From the NCBI RefSeq assembly GCF_002086735.1, contig NZ_MVIJ01000039.1:1-53954 (forward strand): DNA of 53,954 nucleotides, read 5' to 3'. Below are positions 1-9,353 of this stretch, piece by piece (the first letter of the stretch is position 1; each line of letters begins with the position of its first letter). Under the pieces are notes generated by a model, which ran no database searches, was not told the origin of the DNA, and saw only the letters and a list, made by a program, of their open reading frames with translations. Origin of the DNA: Mycobacterium scrofulaceum. Lineage in GTDB: Bacteria > Actinomycetota > Actinomycetes > Mycobacteriales > Mycobacteriaceae. Position numbers and translations under genes: made by a program.

Positions 1-8
1 GGAGCGTC

Positions 9-926
9 ATGCCGGCTAAGGCGAGTGTGGCCATTGTCGGGTCGGGCAATATCAGTACTGACCTGCTGTACAAGTTGTTGCGGTCCGACTGGTTGGAGCC
101 GCGGTGGATGGTGGGGATCGACCCCGACAGTGAGGGTTTGGCGCGGGCCCGCAAGTTGGGGTTGCAGACCACCCATGAGGGGGTGGATTGGTTGTTGGCC
201 CAGTCGGAGAGGCCCGATCTGGTGTTTGAGGCGACCAGCGCCTATGTGCATCGCGACGCCGCGCCGAAGTATGCGGCGGCGGGGATTCGGGCGATCGATT
301 TGACGCCGGCGGCGGTGGGTCCGGCGGTGATCCCGCCGGCCAACCTCCGGCAGCACCTGGATGCCCCGAACGTCAACATGATCACCTGCGGGGGGCAGGC
401 GACCATCCCGATCGTCTACGCGGTGAGTCGGGTGGTCGAGGTGCCCTATGCCGAGATCGTGGCGTCGGTGGCCTCGGTGTCGGCGGGTCCGGGCACCCGG
501 GCCAACATTGATGAGTTCACCAAGACCACCAGCAAGGGCGTGGAAACCATCGGCGGGGCCAAGCGCGGCAAGGCGATCATCATCCTCAACCCCGCCGACC
601 CGCCGATGATCATGCGCGACACCATCTTCTGCGCGATCCCCGAAGACGCCGACCGCGACGCGATCGCCAAGTCCATCCACGACGTGGTGGCCGAGGTGCA
701 GACCTACGTGCCCGGGTATCGGCTGCTCAACGAGCCGCAGTTCGACGAGCCGTCGCTGCACTCCGGCGGGCAGGCGGTGGTGACCACCTTCGTCGAGGTC
801 GAGGGCGCCGGTGATTACCTGCCCCCCTACGCGGGCAACCTGGACATCATGACCGCCGCGGCGACCAAGGTCGGCGAGGAGATCGCCAAGGAATCCCTGG
901 CGGCGGCCCAAGGAGCGCAATCATGA
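9..926 (+). CDS. hsaG: Acetaldehyde/propionaldehyde dehydrogenase (CoA-acylating), HsaG
   Basis: 305 residues. The N-terminal Rossmann start (IVGSGNIS, residues 9-16) and the catalytic cysteine Cys127 in MITCGGQA identify the DmpF/BphJ/HsaG family. It takes the aldehyde released by the partner aldolase HsaF through a shared tunnel and makes acetyl-CoA or propionyl-CoA with NAD+ and CoA. The family works as a heterotetramer with the aldolase. The start at 9 has a ribosome site (GGAGCG, bases 1-6) right at the window edge, so an upstream operon gene is probably cut off. It overlaps hsaF by four bases (ATGA). The 5' half uses many TTG leucine and GGG glycine codons, unlike the 3' end of hsaF. 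Confidence 0.95.
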   Translation: MPAKASVAIVGSGNISTDLLYKLLRSDWLEPRWMVGIDPDSEGLARARKLGLQTTHEGVDWLLAQSERPDLVFEATSAYVHRDAAPKYAAAGIRAIDLTPAAVGPAVIPPANLRQHLDAPNVNMITCGGQATIPIVYAVSRVVEVPYAEIVASVASVSAGPGTRANIDEFTKTTSKGVETIGGAKRGKAIIILNPADPPMIMRDTIFCAIPEDADRDAIAKSIHDVVAEVQTYVPGYRLLNEPQFDEPSLHSGGQAVVTTFVEVEGAGDYLPPYAGNLDIMTAAATKVGEEIAKESLAAAQGAQS

Positions 927-1981
927 CCACCGACATTTTCTTCAACCCGATCTGGGATGTGCGGCTGACCGACACCTCGCTGCGCGACGGCTCTCACCAC
1001 AAACGCCACCAGTTCACCACAGACGAGGTGGCTGCGATCGTGGCCGCCCTGGACGCCGCGGGGGTGCCGGTCATCGAGGTCACCCACGGTGACGGGCTGG
1101 GCGGGTCGAGCTTTAACTACGGCTTCTCCAAAACCCCCGAGCAGGAGCTGATCACGCTGGCCGCCCAGACCGCCAAGGAAGCCAAGATCGCCTTTTTGAT
1201 GCTGCCCGGGGTGGGCACCAAAGAGGACATCAAGGCCGCCCAGAACAACGGCGGCTCGATCTGCCGGATCGCCACCCACTGCACCGAGGCCGACGTGTCG
1301 ATCCAGCACTTCGGGCTGGCCCGCGAACTCGGCCTGGAAACCGTCGGGTTCTTGATGATGAGCCACACCATCTCCCCGGACAAGCTCGCACAACAGGCCC
1401 GCATCATGGCCGACGCGGGCTGCCAATGCGTCTACGTGGTCGACTCCGCGGGCGCGCTGGTCCTCGAAGGGGTCCGCGACCGGGTGGCCGCGCTGGTCGC
1501 CGAGCTCGGCGAGGACGCCCAGGTCGGCTTCCACGGCCATGAGAACCTCGGCCTGGGGGTGGCCAACAGCGTGGAGGCCGTGCGCGCGGGCGCCAAACAA
1601 ATCGACGGCTCGTGCCGCCGCTTCGGCGCCGGAGCCGGCAACGCCCCCGTCGAGGCCCTGATCGGGGTGTTCGACAAGATCGGCGTCAAAACCGGCATCG
1701 ACTTCTTCGACATCGCCGACGCCGCCGAAGAAGTCGTCGCCCCCACCATGCCCACCGAATGCCTACTCGACCGCAACGCCCTGATCATGGGCTACTCCGG
1801 GGTCTACTCCAGCTTCCTCAAACACGCCATCCGCCAATCCGAACGCTACGGCGTCCCCGCCCACCAACTCCTACACCGCGCCGGCCAACGCAAACTCATC
1901 GGCGGCCAAGAAGACCAACTCATCGACATCGCCCTCGAAATCAAACGCGAGCAAGAGAGCGGTTCGGCGGTCGCCAAGTAG
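923..1981 (+). CDS. hsaF: 4-hydroxy-2-oxovalerate aldolase HsaF
   Basis: 352 residues, the normal size for DmpG/BphI/HsaF. Residues 16-23 (TDTSLRDG) carry the catalytic Arg21 and metal ligand Asp22. The other metal ligands His204 and His206 lie in GFHGHENLG. It is a Mn2+-dependent pyruvate aldolase that splits 4-hydroxy-2-oxo acids to pyruvate plus an aldehyde channelled to HsaG; in cholesterol catabolism it acts on the product of the HsaE hydratase. An AGGAGC ribosome site lies at 911-916. The last 300 bases are strikingly C- and A-rich on the coding strand (CAA glutamines, CTC/CTA leucines), opposite in style to early hsaG. Confidence 0.95.
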   Translation: MTTDIFFNPIWDVRLTDTSLRDGSHHKRHQFTTDEVAAIVAALDAAGVPVIEVTHGDGLGGSSFNYGFSKTPEQELITLAAQTAKEAKIAFLMLPGVGTKEDIKAAQNNGGSICRIATHCTEADVSIQHFGLARELGLETVGFLMMSHTISPDKLAQQARIMADAGCQCVYVVDSAGALVLEGVRDRVAALVAELGEDAQVGFHGHENLGLGVANSVEAVRAGAKQIDGSCRRFGAGAGNAPVEALIGVFDKIGVKTGIDFFDIADAAEEVVAPTMPTECLLDRNALIMGYSGVYSSFLKHAIRQSERYGVPAHQLLHRAGQRKLIGGQEDQLIDIALEIKREQESGSAVAK

Positions 1982-2034
1982 CCCGCCTCCGCACGCACAG
2001 GCGGCGCAAAGGAACCGCGAGTAGCCTGGCGCGC

Positions 2035-2337
2035 ATGAGCACGACAGACAAGACAGTCGGTCCTCGCCGGGGACGGTACGGCCTGCTCGCCGGGGGACTA
2101 CTCACCGCCATCGCCGCGACGATGATCGCGCTGCCAACGGCCAACGCCGCTCCCCAGTGCAATCAGGACGTGGGTGCATCCATCAACTCGTACCTGCAGA
2201 GGCATCCGGACCTCCATGCGCAGCTGCAGGCCAGGTCCGAGGCGGAGGGTGGCGGTCCCAACGTGATCGACTACCTGAACCGGCATCCCGACGTACGCCA
2301 GCACCTCATCGACCTGTCCCACTCCTGCCCGCCCTAG
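2035..2337 (+). CDS. Small secreted hemophore-like protein
   Basis: 100 residues. A signal peptide is clear: RRGR near residue 12, a hydrophobic stretch of about residues 16-33, and an ANAAPQC cleavage region. The mature part is about 60 residues with two cysteines (QCNQD near its start, SCPP at the end) and two similar helices ending in YLQRHPDL and YLNRHPDV. This pattern fits the mycobacterial haem-binding hemophore-related family (PF16525), which carries haem outside the cell. A longer reading frame opens upstream inside hsaF, but the ATG at 2035 followed by a signal peptide is the credible start. The family call is from memory of its size and motifs, and haem binding is inferred. Confidence 0.7.
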   Translation: MSTTDKTVGPRRGRYGLLAGGLLTAIAATMIALPTANAAPQCNQDVGASINSYLQRHPDLHAQLQARSEAEGGGPNVIDYLNRHPDVRQHLIDLSHSCPP

Positions 2338-2401
2338 CGAGCCGGCCTCGTCCTCGAACGTTGTACCCGACGCGCGGGAACGTTCGCCATTGACGAAAAA
2401 G

Positions 2402-2415
2402 TAGAACACGTTCTA
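2402..2415. promoter_or_regulatory. KstR operator for the Rv3531c-like operon
   Basis: TAGAACACGTTCTA is a perfect match to the KstR consensus TnnAACnnGTTnnA. It ends 10 bases before the GTG start at 2426. The final TA of the box begins TAGCGT (2414-2419), which is spaced like a -10 hexamer for a transcript starting at the GTG itself. KstR is the TetR-type repressor of cholesterol genes, released by steroid-CoA ligands. Confidence 0.9.
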
Positions 2416-2425
2416 GCGTCTATGC

Positions 2426-3553
2426 GTGTTCACTGATCCTCTCACCCACGCGATCGCCGAAGCCGAGAAGCTCGTCGCCGACGCGCCCTTCATCGAGACC
2501 GAAGCCGACCTGCTCGAAGGGCTGCAGTACCTGGCCGGCTGCATTTCGGCCTGTATCCACCTGGCGGTTGACTACGACCGTGACCACCCGTTCCTGCAGT
2601 CGGGAACCGGCCCGTTCACCAAGATGGGCCTGGACAATCCCGACACGCTCTACTTCGGTACCCGGGTGCACGCCGACCACGACTACGTGGTCACCGGCCG
2701 CCGCGGAACCACCACCGACCTGAGCTTTCAGCTGCTCGGCGGCGAATACACCGACGACAACGTGCCGGCCAGCCAGGCCGCCTTCGACGACCGCGAACTC
2801 GAGATCGCCGCCGACGGCAGCTTCGAGTGGCGGGTGCGGCCCACCAGCAACGGGCAGCTCGTCATCCGCGAGGTCTACGGCGACTGGTCCGCGCAGCGCG
2901 GCACGCTGGCAATCTCCCGGCTCGACACCGCCGGCACCGCCCCGCCGCCGTTGACACGCGACACCATCGAAAGGCGCTACGCCACAGCCGGGAAGCAACT
3001 CGTCAACCGGGTGAAGACCTGGCTGCAGTTTCCGCAGTGGTTTTATCTCGATCTTCCGGTCAACACGATGGTCGCGCCCCGGTTGACGCCGGGCGGCCTG
3101 GCGACCCAGTACTCGTCGGTCGGCCACTACGACCTGCGCCCCGATCAGGCACTGGTGATCACCATCCCGGTCTCCGACGCGCCCTACCTCGGCTTTCAAC
3201 TGGGCAGCCTGTGGTACATCTCGCTGGACTACATCAACCACCAGACGTCGCTGAACAACACTCAGGCGCAAGCGGATCCGGACGGCATGGTGCGCATCGT
3301 CGTCGCCGACCAGAACCCGGGGGTGACCAACTGGGTTGAGACGCTGGGCCATCGGCGCGGCTTTCTGCAGTTCCGTTGGCAGCGGGTGTCGCGGGAGCTC
3401 ACCGAGGCCGACGGTCCGGCGGTCGAGGTGGTCGACATTGACCAGGTGCCGGGCGCGCTGCCATATTTCGACCACAACAAGATCTCCGAGGACGACTGGC
3501 GCGCGCGAATCGCACTGCGCCACCAACAGATTCAAGCAAGGATGCTGGGATGA
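2426..3553 (+). CDS. Conserved protein of the KstR regulon, Rv3531c-like (DUF1214-like)
   Basis: 375 residues with no signal peptide or membrane segment. The C-terminal half (about residues 235-330: ALVITIPVSDAPYLGFQLGS, then YINHQTSLN and RGFLQFRW) resembles the DUF1214 beta-sandwich family, but no enzyme activity is known to me. The start is GTG with no ribosome site and a KstR box 10 bases upstream, which points to a leaderless mRNA. The stop overlaps the following SDR by four bases (ATGA), so it is the first gene of a three-gene operon with an SDR and a sulfotransferase. The match to M. tuberculosis Rv3531c is from gene order and remembered size. Function is unknown; a steroid substrate is a guess from regulation. 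Confidence 0.85.
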   Translation: MFTDPLTHAIAEAEKLVADAPFIETEADLLEGLQYLAGCISACIHLAVDYDRDHPFLQSGTGPFTKMGLDNPDTLYFGTRVHADHDYVVTGRRGTTTDLSFQLLGGEYTDDNVPASQAAFDDRELEIAADGSFEWRVRPTSNGQLVIREVYGDWSAQRGTLAISRLDTAGTAPPPLTRDTIERRYATAGKQLVNRVKTWLQFPQWFYLDLPVNTMVAPRLTPGGLATQYSSVGHYDLRPDQALVITIPVSDAPYLGFQLGSLWYISLDYINHQTSLNNTQAQADPDGMVRIVVADQNPGVTNWVETLGHRRGFLQFRWQRVSRELTEADGPAVEVVDIDQVPGALPYFDHNKISEDDWRARIALRHQQIQARMLG

Positions 3554-4332
3554 CGAAGTTGCTCGACGGCAAGGTAGTGGTGATCAGCGGCGTAGGCCCG
3601 GGCCTGGGCACGACGCTGGCGCACCGATGCGCAAGGGAAGGCGCCGACCTGGTGCTGGCGGCCCGCACCCAGGAACGCCTGGACGACGTCGCCAAGCAGA
3701 TTGCCGAGATCGGAGGCCGGGCGACGACGGTGCGCGCCGACATCACCGACGACGACCAGGTCAGCAACCTGGTGGCCGCCACGCTGGAGGCCTACGGCAA
3801 GGTCGATGTGCTCGTCAACAACGCGTTCCGGGTGCCGTCGCTGAAACCGTTCTCCGGCACCAGCTTCCAGCACATCCGCGACGCGATCGAGCTCAGTGCG
3901 CTGGGTGCGCTGCGTCTGATCCAGGGCTTCACCGATGCGCTTGCCGAGTCGAAGGGCTCGATCGTCAACGTCAATTCCATGGTGCTGCGGCACTCGCAGG
4001 CCAAGTACGGTGCCTACAAGATGGCCAAGTCGGCGCTGCTGGCGATGTCGCATTCGCTGGCCACCGAGCTCGGCGAGCAGGGAATCCGCGTGAATTCGGT
4101 TGCACCCGGCTATATCTGGGGCGAGACGCTGCAGGGTTACTTCAATCACCAGGCCGGCAAGTACGGCACCACGGCGGACCAGATCTACGCGGCCACCGCC
4201 GCGAACTCCGACCTGAAGCGGCTGCCCACCGAGGACGAGGTGGCTTCGGCGATCCTGTTCCTGGCCAGTGATCTGTCCAGCGGCATCACCGGGCAGACCC
4301 TCGACGTCAACTGCGGGGAGTACCACACCTGA
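3550..4332 (+). CDS. Short-chain dehydrogenase/reductase, Rv3530c-like
   Basis: 260 residues, a classical SDR. The nucleotide-binding loop is an unusual GVGPGLG (about residues 15-21) where TGxxxGxG is usual. It has NNAF in place of NNAG, a serine in NVNSMV, and the catalytic YKMAK spaced 13 residues after that serine. The C-terminal SGITGQTLDVNCGE is the typical SDR end. It probably oxidises or reduces a hydroxyl or keto group with NAD(P). Its substrate is not known, but it is translationally coupled to both neighbours in a KstR-driven operon, so a sterol intermediate is plausible. Confidence 0.88.
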   Translation: MTKLLDGKVVVISGVGPGLGTTLAHRCAREGADLVLAARTQERLDDVAKQIAEIGGRATTVRADITDDDQVSNLVAATLEAYGKVDVLVNNAFRVPSLKPFSGTSFQHIRDAIELSALGALRLIQGFTDALAESKGSIVNVNSMVLRHSQAKYGAYKMAKSALLAMSHSLATELGEQGIRVNSVAPGYIWGETLQGYFNHQAGKYGTTADQIYAATAANSDLKRLPTEDEVASAILFLASDLSSGITGQTLDVNCGEYHT

Positions 4333-5477
4333 TGGCAGCGCGCACTGACGTCGGCACCGTCGAGGACCTGCACGCGTCGGCCACCAAGCTGGTCGGCCTC
4401 GACGATTTCGGCGTCGATGACGACAACTATCGCGAAGCCCTCGGGGTCTTGTTGGAGTCCTACCAGCGCGACGCGGGACTCACTGAGTTCGGCAGCAAGA
4501 TGAATCGGTTCTTTCTGCGCGGTGCGCTGGTGGCCAGGCTGTTCTCGGAGTCCGCCTGGAAGCAATACCCGCAGCACGCCGACGTGAGCATCGAGCGGCC
4601 GATTTTCGTCACCGGCCTGCCGCGCACCGGCACCACGATTCTGCATCGCCTGCTGGGCGCGGACCCGGTGCACCAGGGCCTGCACCTGTGGCTCGCGGAG
4701 TTTCCGCAGCCGCGCCCGCCGCGGGACACCTGGGATTCCAATCCGTGGTACAGCCAGCTGAACGCGCAGTTCGAGAAGGCGCACGCCGAGAATCCTGAGT
4801 ACACCGGCCTGCACTTCATGGCCGCCTACGAGCTGGAGGAGTGCTGGCAGCTGCTGCGGCAGTCGTTGCATTCGGTGTCCTACGAGACGCTTTCGCACCT
4901 GCCCACCTATTCGCAGTGGTTGTCGCGGCAGGACTGGACACCGTCGTATCGGCGGCACCGCCGCAACCTCCAGCTGATCGGCTTGAACGACGCCGACAAG
5001 CGGTGGGTGCTCAAGAATCCCAGTCACCTGTTTGCCCTGGACGCGTTGATGGCGACGTATCCAGACGCGTTGGTGATCCAGACCCACCGGCCGGTGGAAA
5101 CCATCCTGGCGTCGATGTGCTCGCTGGCCCAGCACACCGCCGAGGGTTGGTCGACGACCTTCTCCGGCGCCCAGATCGGTGCTGACGCCATGGAGACCTG
5201 GTCGCGGGGGCTGCGACTGTTCAACACCGCACGCGCCAAGTACGACCCCGCCCAGTTCTGCGACGTCGACTATCACGACCTGATCGCCGATCCGCTCGGG
5301 ACGGTCGCCGGTGTGTACCGCCGCTTCGGCATGGACCTGACCGACGAGGCGCGAAAGGCCATGGAGGACAGCCACGCCGAGAGCCAGACCGGCGCCCGCG
5401 CCCCGAAGCACAAGTACTCGCTGGCCGACTACGGGCTCACCGCCGAAGAGGTCAAGGAGCGCTTCGCCGGGCTGTAG
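4332..5477 (+). CDS. Sulfotransferase family protein, Rv3529c-like
   Basis: 381 residues. The PAPS-binding loop lies in FVTGLPRTGTTILHRLL (about residues 91-107), with the characteristic RTGTT. Later WVLKNPSHLF and IQTHRP match the 3'-phosphate-binding region of the family. It would move a sulfuryl group from PAPS to a hydroxyl. Start and preceding stop share one base (TGATG). Being third in a KstR-box operon beside an SDR, it may act on a steroid or lipid alcohol. That link is inference; no substrate can be read from sequence. Confidence 0.85.
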   Translation: MAARTDVGTVEDLHASATKLVGLDDFGVDDDNYREALGVLLESYQRDAGLTEFGSKMNRFFLRGALVARLFSESAWKQYPQHADVSIERPIFVTGLPRTGTTILHRLLGADPVHQGLHLWLAEFPQPRPPRDTWDSNPWYSQLNAQFEKAHAENPEYTGLHFMAAYELEECWQLLRQSLHSVSYETLSHLPTYSQWLSRQDWTPSYRRHRRNLQLIGLNDADKRWVLKNPSHLFALDALMATYPDALVIQTHRPVETILASMCSLAQHTAEGWSTTFSGAQIGADAMETWSRGLRLFNTARAKYDPAQFCDVDYHDLIADPLGTVAGVYRRFGMDLTDEARKAMEDSHAESQTGARAPKHKYSLADYGLTAEEVKERFAGL

Positions 5478-5478
5478 A

Positions 5479-5934
5479 TCAGTCGTCCTGGGGCGCCGGC
5501 TCGCCCAGATAACCCTCCGCGACCGCATGCTCGATGCTGTCCGTCAACTTGGGGCACGACCGGGTGCGCGCGGTGTCGCCACCGGAGTTGCGCACCTCGG
5601 TGAAGTGCGCGCAGCGCTGCCACGCCTCGGTGTTCCATTGCACCGCGGTGTGGCCGGGACCGAGCCGCCGCACGGTGACCGTGACGTGGCAGAAACGGCA
5701 GTCCACCGGCAGCAGCCCCGAGCTGAGGTAGCGTTCGCGGTCGGCGCGGCTGGCCTCGGCCACGGCGGCGGCGCGTTGCGGGTCGTTACTGAAATCCCTT
5801 GACTTCGACCATGATCCGCCGTTGCTATCCGAACTCGAGGGTCGCTCGTCGTGGTCGTGGTGGTCGCCGTGCAGCAACAGCATCGATCGAGCGAGCCGAT
5901 CGACGTCAGGAACTGCCGGCTGATCGTCGGGCAT
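5479..5934 (-). CDS. Uncharacterised Cys-containing protein downstream of kshA (Rv3527-like)
   Basis: 151 residues, soluble. The first 50 residues are polar and look disordered (HGDHHDHDERPSSS). The folded part has five cysteines: Cys79 and Cys82 in CRFCH, then Cys108 and Cys127 (RCAHF, SCPKL) in the C-terminal half, a spacing that could bind a metal. The ATG at 5934 lies five bases after the kshA stop, so the two are almost certainly one transcript under the same KstR box. I do not recognise a characterised family. A role with KshA (assembly, electron transfer, metal) is only a contextual guess. Confidence 0.8.
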   Translation of the reverse strand: MPDDQPAVPDVDRLARSMLLLHGDHHDHDERPSSSDSNGGSWSKSRDFSNDPQRAAAVAEASRADRERYLSSGLLPVDCRFCHVTVTVRRLGPGHTAVQWNTEAWQRCAHFTEVRNSGGDTARTRSCPKLTDSIEHAVAEGYLGEPAPQDD

Positions 5935-5939
5935 GTCGG

Positions 5940-7100
5940 TCAGTGTTGCTCCGCGGGGACTTCTTCCGAATCCTTGGCCGCCTTCAGGTTCTCCTCGACC
6001 TCGGCGTTCCAGTACTCGTTGGCGCGGGTGGTGTCGACCTCGATCTCGAAGCGCTCCACCATCTCCGGCTGGATGTCGGCGACGTCGACGTAGAACTGTT
6101 GGTACCAGCGGCGCAGCTGGTACACGGCGCCGTCCTCCTCGACCAGCAGTGGGTTGTCGATGCGGGTCTTGTGCTTCCAGATTTCGACGTCCTGCAGGAA
6201 GCCCTTGCTGACGCCCTCGGTGAACACCCGCGACAGCTTCTCGGTCATCTTTTCGTCCATGCCCTTGGGCTTCTCGACGATGACGCCCCACTGCAGCACG
6301 AACGAGTTCTGGGTCACCGGGTAGTGGCAGTTGATCAGGATCGACTCGGCCTTGTAGCCGCCGTAGCTGTTGTGCAGCCAGTTGATCATGAACGACGGCC
6401 CGAAGTAGGACGCCTCCGAGTCCAGGTGCGCCTCGCCGTAGGAGGTGCCCAGGTCGTTGACGTCCGGCCGGCCCACGTTGTGCAGGTATTGCGACGCGAT
6501 GTGGCCCTCGAAGACGTTCTTGAAGTACGTCGGCAAGCCGAAATGGATGTAGAAGAAGTGCGCCATGTCGGTGACGTTGTCGATGATGTCGCGGCAGTTC
6601 GACCCCTCGATGAGGATGCGATTCCACCGCCATTCGGTCCACTCGTCGCTGGCGGCTTCCGGGATGTCGGGAATCCGGACCGCGGGGTCGGGCGGATTCT
6701 GCTCGTGGTCGTGCCAGACGAACAGCAGGCCCCCGCGCACATCGGTCGCCCACGAGCGGGTGCGCGCCGTCTTGGGCGTGCGCTTGGCGTACGGCACCAG
6801 CTTGCAGCGGCCATCACCGCCCCAGCGCCAGTCGTGGAACGGGCAGGCCACCTCGTCACCCTTGATGGTGCCCTCCGACAGGTCACCACCCATGTGCCGG
6901 CAGTAGCCGTCCAGCACCTTGATGTCGCCGTGGGAGTCGGCGAAGACCACCAGCTTGGTGCCGAACGCCTCGATCGAGTGCGGCTTACCGTCCTGGAAAT
7001 CCTTCGCGACGCCCAGGCAATGCCAGCCGCGGGCGTACCTCGTCGGCAATGCGCCGGGATCGATCTCCCGGATGCCGACCGCCTTGGTGTCGGTACTCAC
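5940..7100 (-). CDS. kshA: 3-ketosteroid 9alpha-hydroxylase, oxygenase component KshA
   Basis: 386 residues, a Rieske-type oxygenase. The [2Fe-2S] ligands are Cys67-x-His69 and Cys86-x-x-His89 (YCRHMGG, CPFHDW). The mononuclear iron site is seen in NVTDMAHFFYIHFG with His181 and His186. With the reductase KshB it 9alpha-hydroxylates androstadienedione-type steroids (CoA-ester side-chain forms are preferred in M. tuberculosis), which leads to opening of ring B. It starts at GTG 7100 with a strong ribosome site (GGAGGT on the minus strand, about 7105-7110) and a KstR box 30 bases upstream. Confidence 0.97.
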   Translation of the reverse strand: MSTDTKAVGIREIDPGALPTRYARGWHCLGVAKDFQDGKPHSIEAFGTKLVVFADSHGDIKVLDGYCRHMGGDLSEGTIKGDEVACPFHDWRWGGDGRCKLVPYAKRTPKTARTRSWATDVRGGLLFVWHDHEQNPPDPAVRIPDIPEAASDEWTEWRWNRILIEGSNCRDIIDNVTDMAHFFYIHFGLPTYFKNVFEGHIASQYLHNVGRPDVNDLGTSYGEAHLDSEASYFGPSFMINWLHNSYGGYKAESILINCHYPVTQNSFVLQWGVIVEKPKGMDEKMTEKLSRVFTEGVSKGFLQDVEIWKHKTRIDNPLLVEEDGAVYQLRRWYQQFYVDVADIQPEMVERFEIEVDTTRANEYWNAEVEENLKAAKDSEEVPAEQH

Positions 7101-7130
7101 CTGTCACCTCCAACTCACTGGCCCTCTAAC

Positions 7131-7144
7131 TAGAACACGTTACA
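7131..7144. promoter_or_regulatory. KstR operator upstream of kshA
   Basis: TAGAACACGTTACA fits TnnAACnnGTTnnA. It sits between kshA (minus) and the carbonic-anhydrase-like gene (plus). Unlike other boxes here, the kshA start has its own ribosome site, so the transcript has a short leader of up to about 25 bases. On the plus strand TACAGT (7141-7146) could serve as a -10 for the divergent gene, but its start is 80 bases further on. Confidence 0.88.
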
Positions 7145-7226
7145 GTTTTGCGGCGGGGGCGCGCAATGACGGCGCGTCTGGCTGCGGATACGCGCGGCGG
7201 CTGCGCGCTCGGGGTATATCTAGACG

Positions 7227-7751
7227 ATGCCGCTGTTCGCTTTCGAGGGTCGTGCGCCGCGGGTCGATCCGACCGCGTTTGTAGCCCCGACCGCCACCCT
7301 GATCGGCGACGTCGTCGTCGAGGCCGGTGCCTCGGTGTGGTTCAACACCGTGTTGCGCGGCGATTATGGGCCCATCGTGGTGCGGGAGGGTGCGAACGTG
7401 CAGGACGGGTCCGTGCTGCACGCGCCGCCCGGGATCCCGGTCGACATCGGCCCGGGCGCCACCGTGGCGCACATGTGCTGCATTCACGGGGTGCACGTCG
7501 GTTCCGAGGCCCTGATCGCCAACCACGCCACGGTTCTCGACGGCGCGGTGATCGGCGCGCGCAGCCTGATCGCGGCCCACTCGCTGGTGACGGCGGGCAC
7601 CCAGATCCCGGCCGGGATGCTGGCGGTCGGCGCGCCGGCGCAGATCAAGGGCCCGGTCGCGGGAACGGGCGCGGAGATGTGGATCAAGGTGAATCCGCAG
7701 GCCTACCGCGAACTGGCGCAGCGGCACTTGGCGGGCCTCGAGCCGCTCTAG
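7227..7751 (+). CDS. Gamma-class carbonic anhydrase-like hexapeptide-repeat protein (Rv3525c-like)
   Basis: 174 residues of left-handed beta-helix repeats. Zinc-ligand histidines are visible in TVAHMCCIHGVHVG and IANHATV, as in gamma carbonic anhydrases. The M. tuberculosis counterpart is annotated as a possible siderophore-binding protein, but the fold and His pattern fit a CamH/gamma-CA-like enzyme better. It has no clear ribosome site; TATATC about six bases before the ATG suggests a leaderless transcript. Whether it belongs to the KstR regulon through the box at 7131 is uncertain. It ends by overlapping the convergent SnoaL-like gene by four bases. Confidence 0.85.
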   Translation: MPLFAFEGRAPRVDPTAFVAPTATLIGDVVVEAGASVWFNTVLRGDYGPIVVREGANVQDGSVLHAPPGIPVDIGPGATVAHMCCIHGVHVGSEALIANHATVLDGAVIGARSLIAAHSLVTAGTQIPAGMLAVGAPAQIKGPVAGTGAEMWIKVNPQAYRELAQRHLAGLEPL

Positions 7752-8147
7752 ACCTTGCGGGCCGTCGCGGCCGCGCGGTCCATCTCCCAGTACGCGCGCA
7801 GGGCGGTCATCTGACCCTCGTCGTTGGCCCGGTACGTGAACACGCCTTCCGCGGTCACCTGGTAGTCACCATGGGTGATGAGGATGTGTCCGACGTTGGC
7901 TTCCTCGTTGCCGCACTGGTAGGTGTCGCGGAAGACGAACTCGATTTTCGTGGTGGGGGCGATGGCCTTGTCCCAGAAGGCCGATATCGCGTCGCGGCCC
8001 CGGTGGCCCATGCCCTGCGGGTCGAACGGCGACGGGCCGATCGGGTCTTCCACGATGGCGTCGTCGGCGAACACCGCCAGCCACGCCTCCTTGTCCCGGG
8101 CCGTCACGGCCTCGCGGGAGCGCCGGCCGGCCTCGTGCGCGGGGTGT

Positions 8148-8155
<8 letters not shown>
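7748..8155 (-). CDS. SnoaL/NTF2-fold protein (ketosteroid-isomerase-like)
   Basis: 135 residues. An N-terminal helix, then AWLAVFADDAIVEDPIGPSP and GRDAISAFWDKAI, are the standard signature of the SnoaL/KSI cone fold. The aspartate-rich VEDP segment lies where KSI-type proteins place active-site acids. It is last in the minus-strand run DUF35 protein, ltp4, ltp3, this gene, overlapping ltp3 by eight bases, so it is co-translated with sterol side-chain enzymes. It could act as an isomerase, hydratase or binding protein for a steroid; the fold alone does not say which. Confidence 0.82.
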
Positions 8156-9352
<1,197 letters not shown>

Positions 9353-9353
<1 letters not shown>

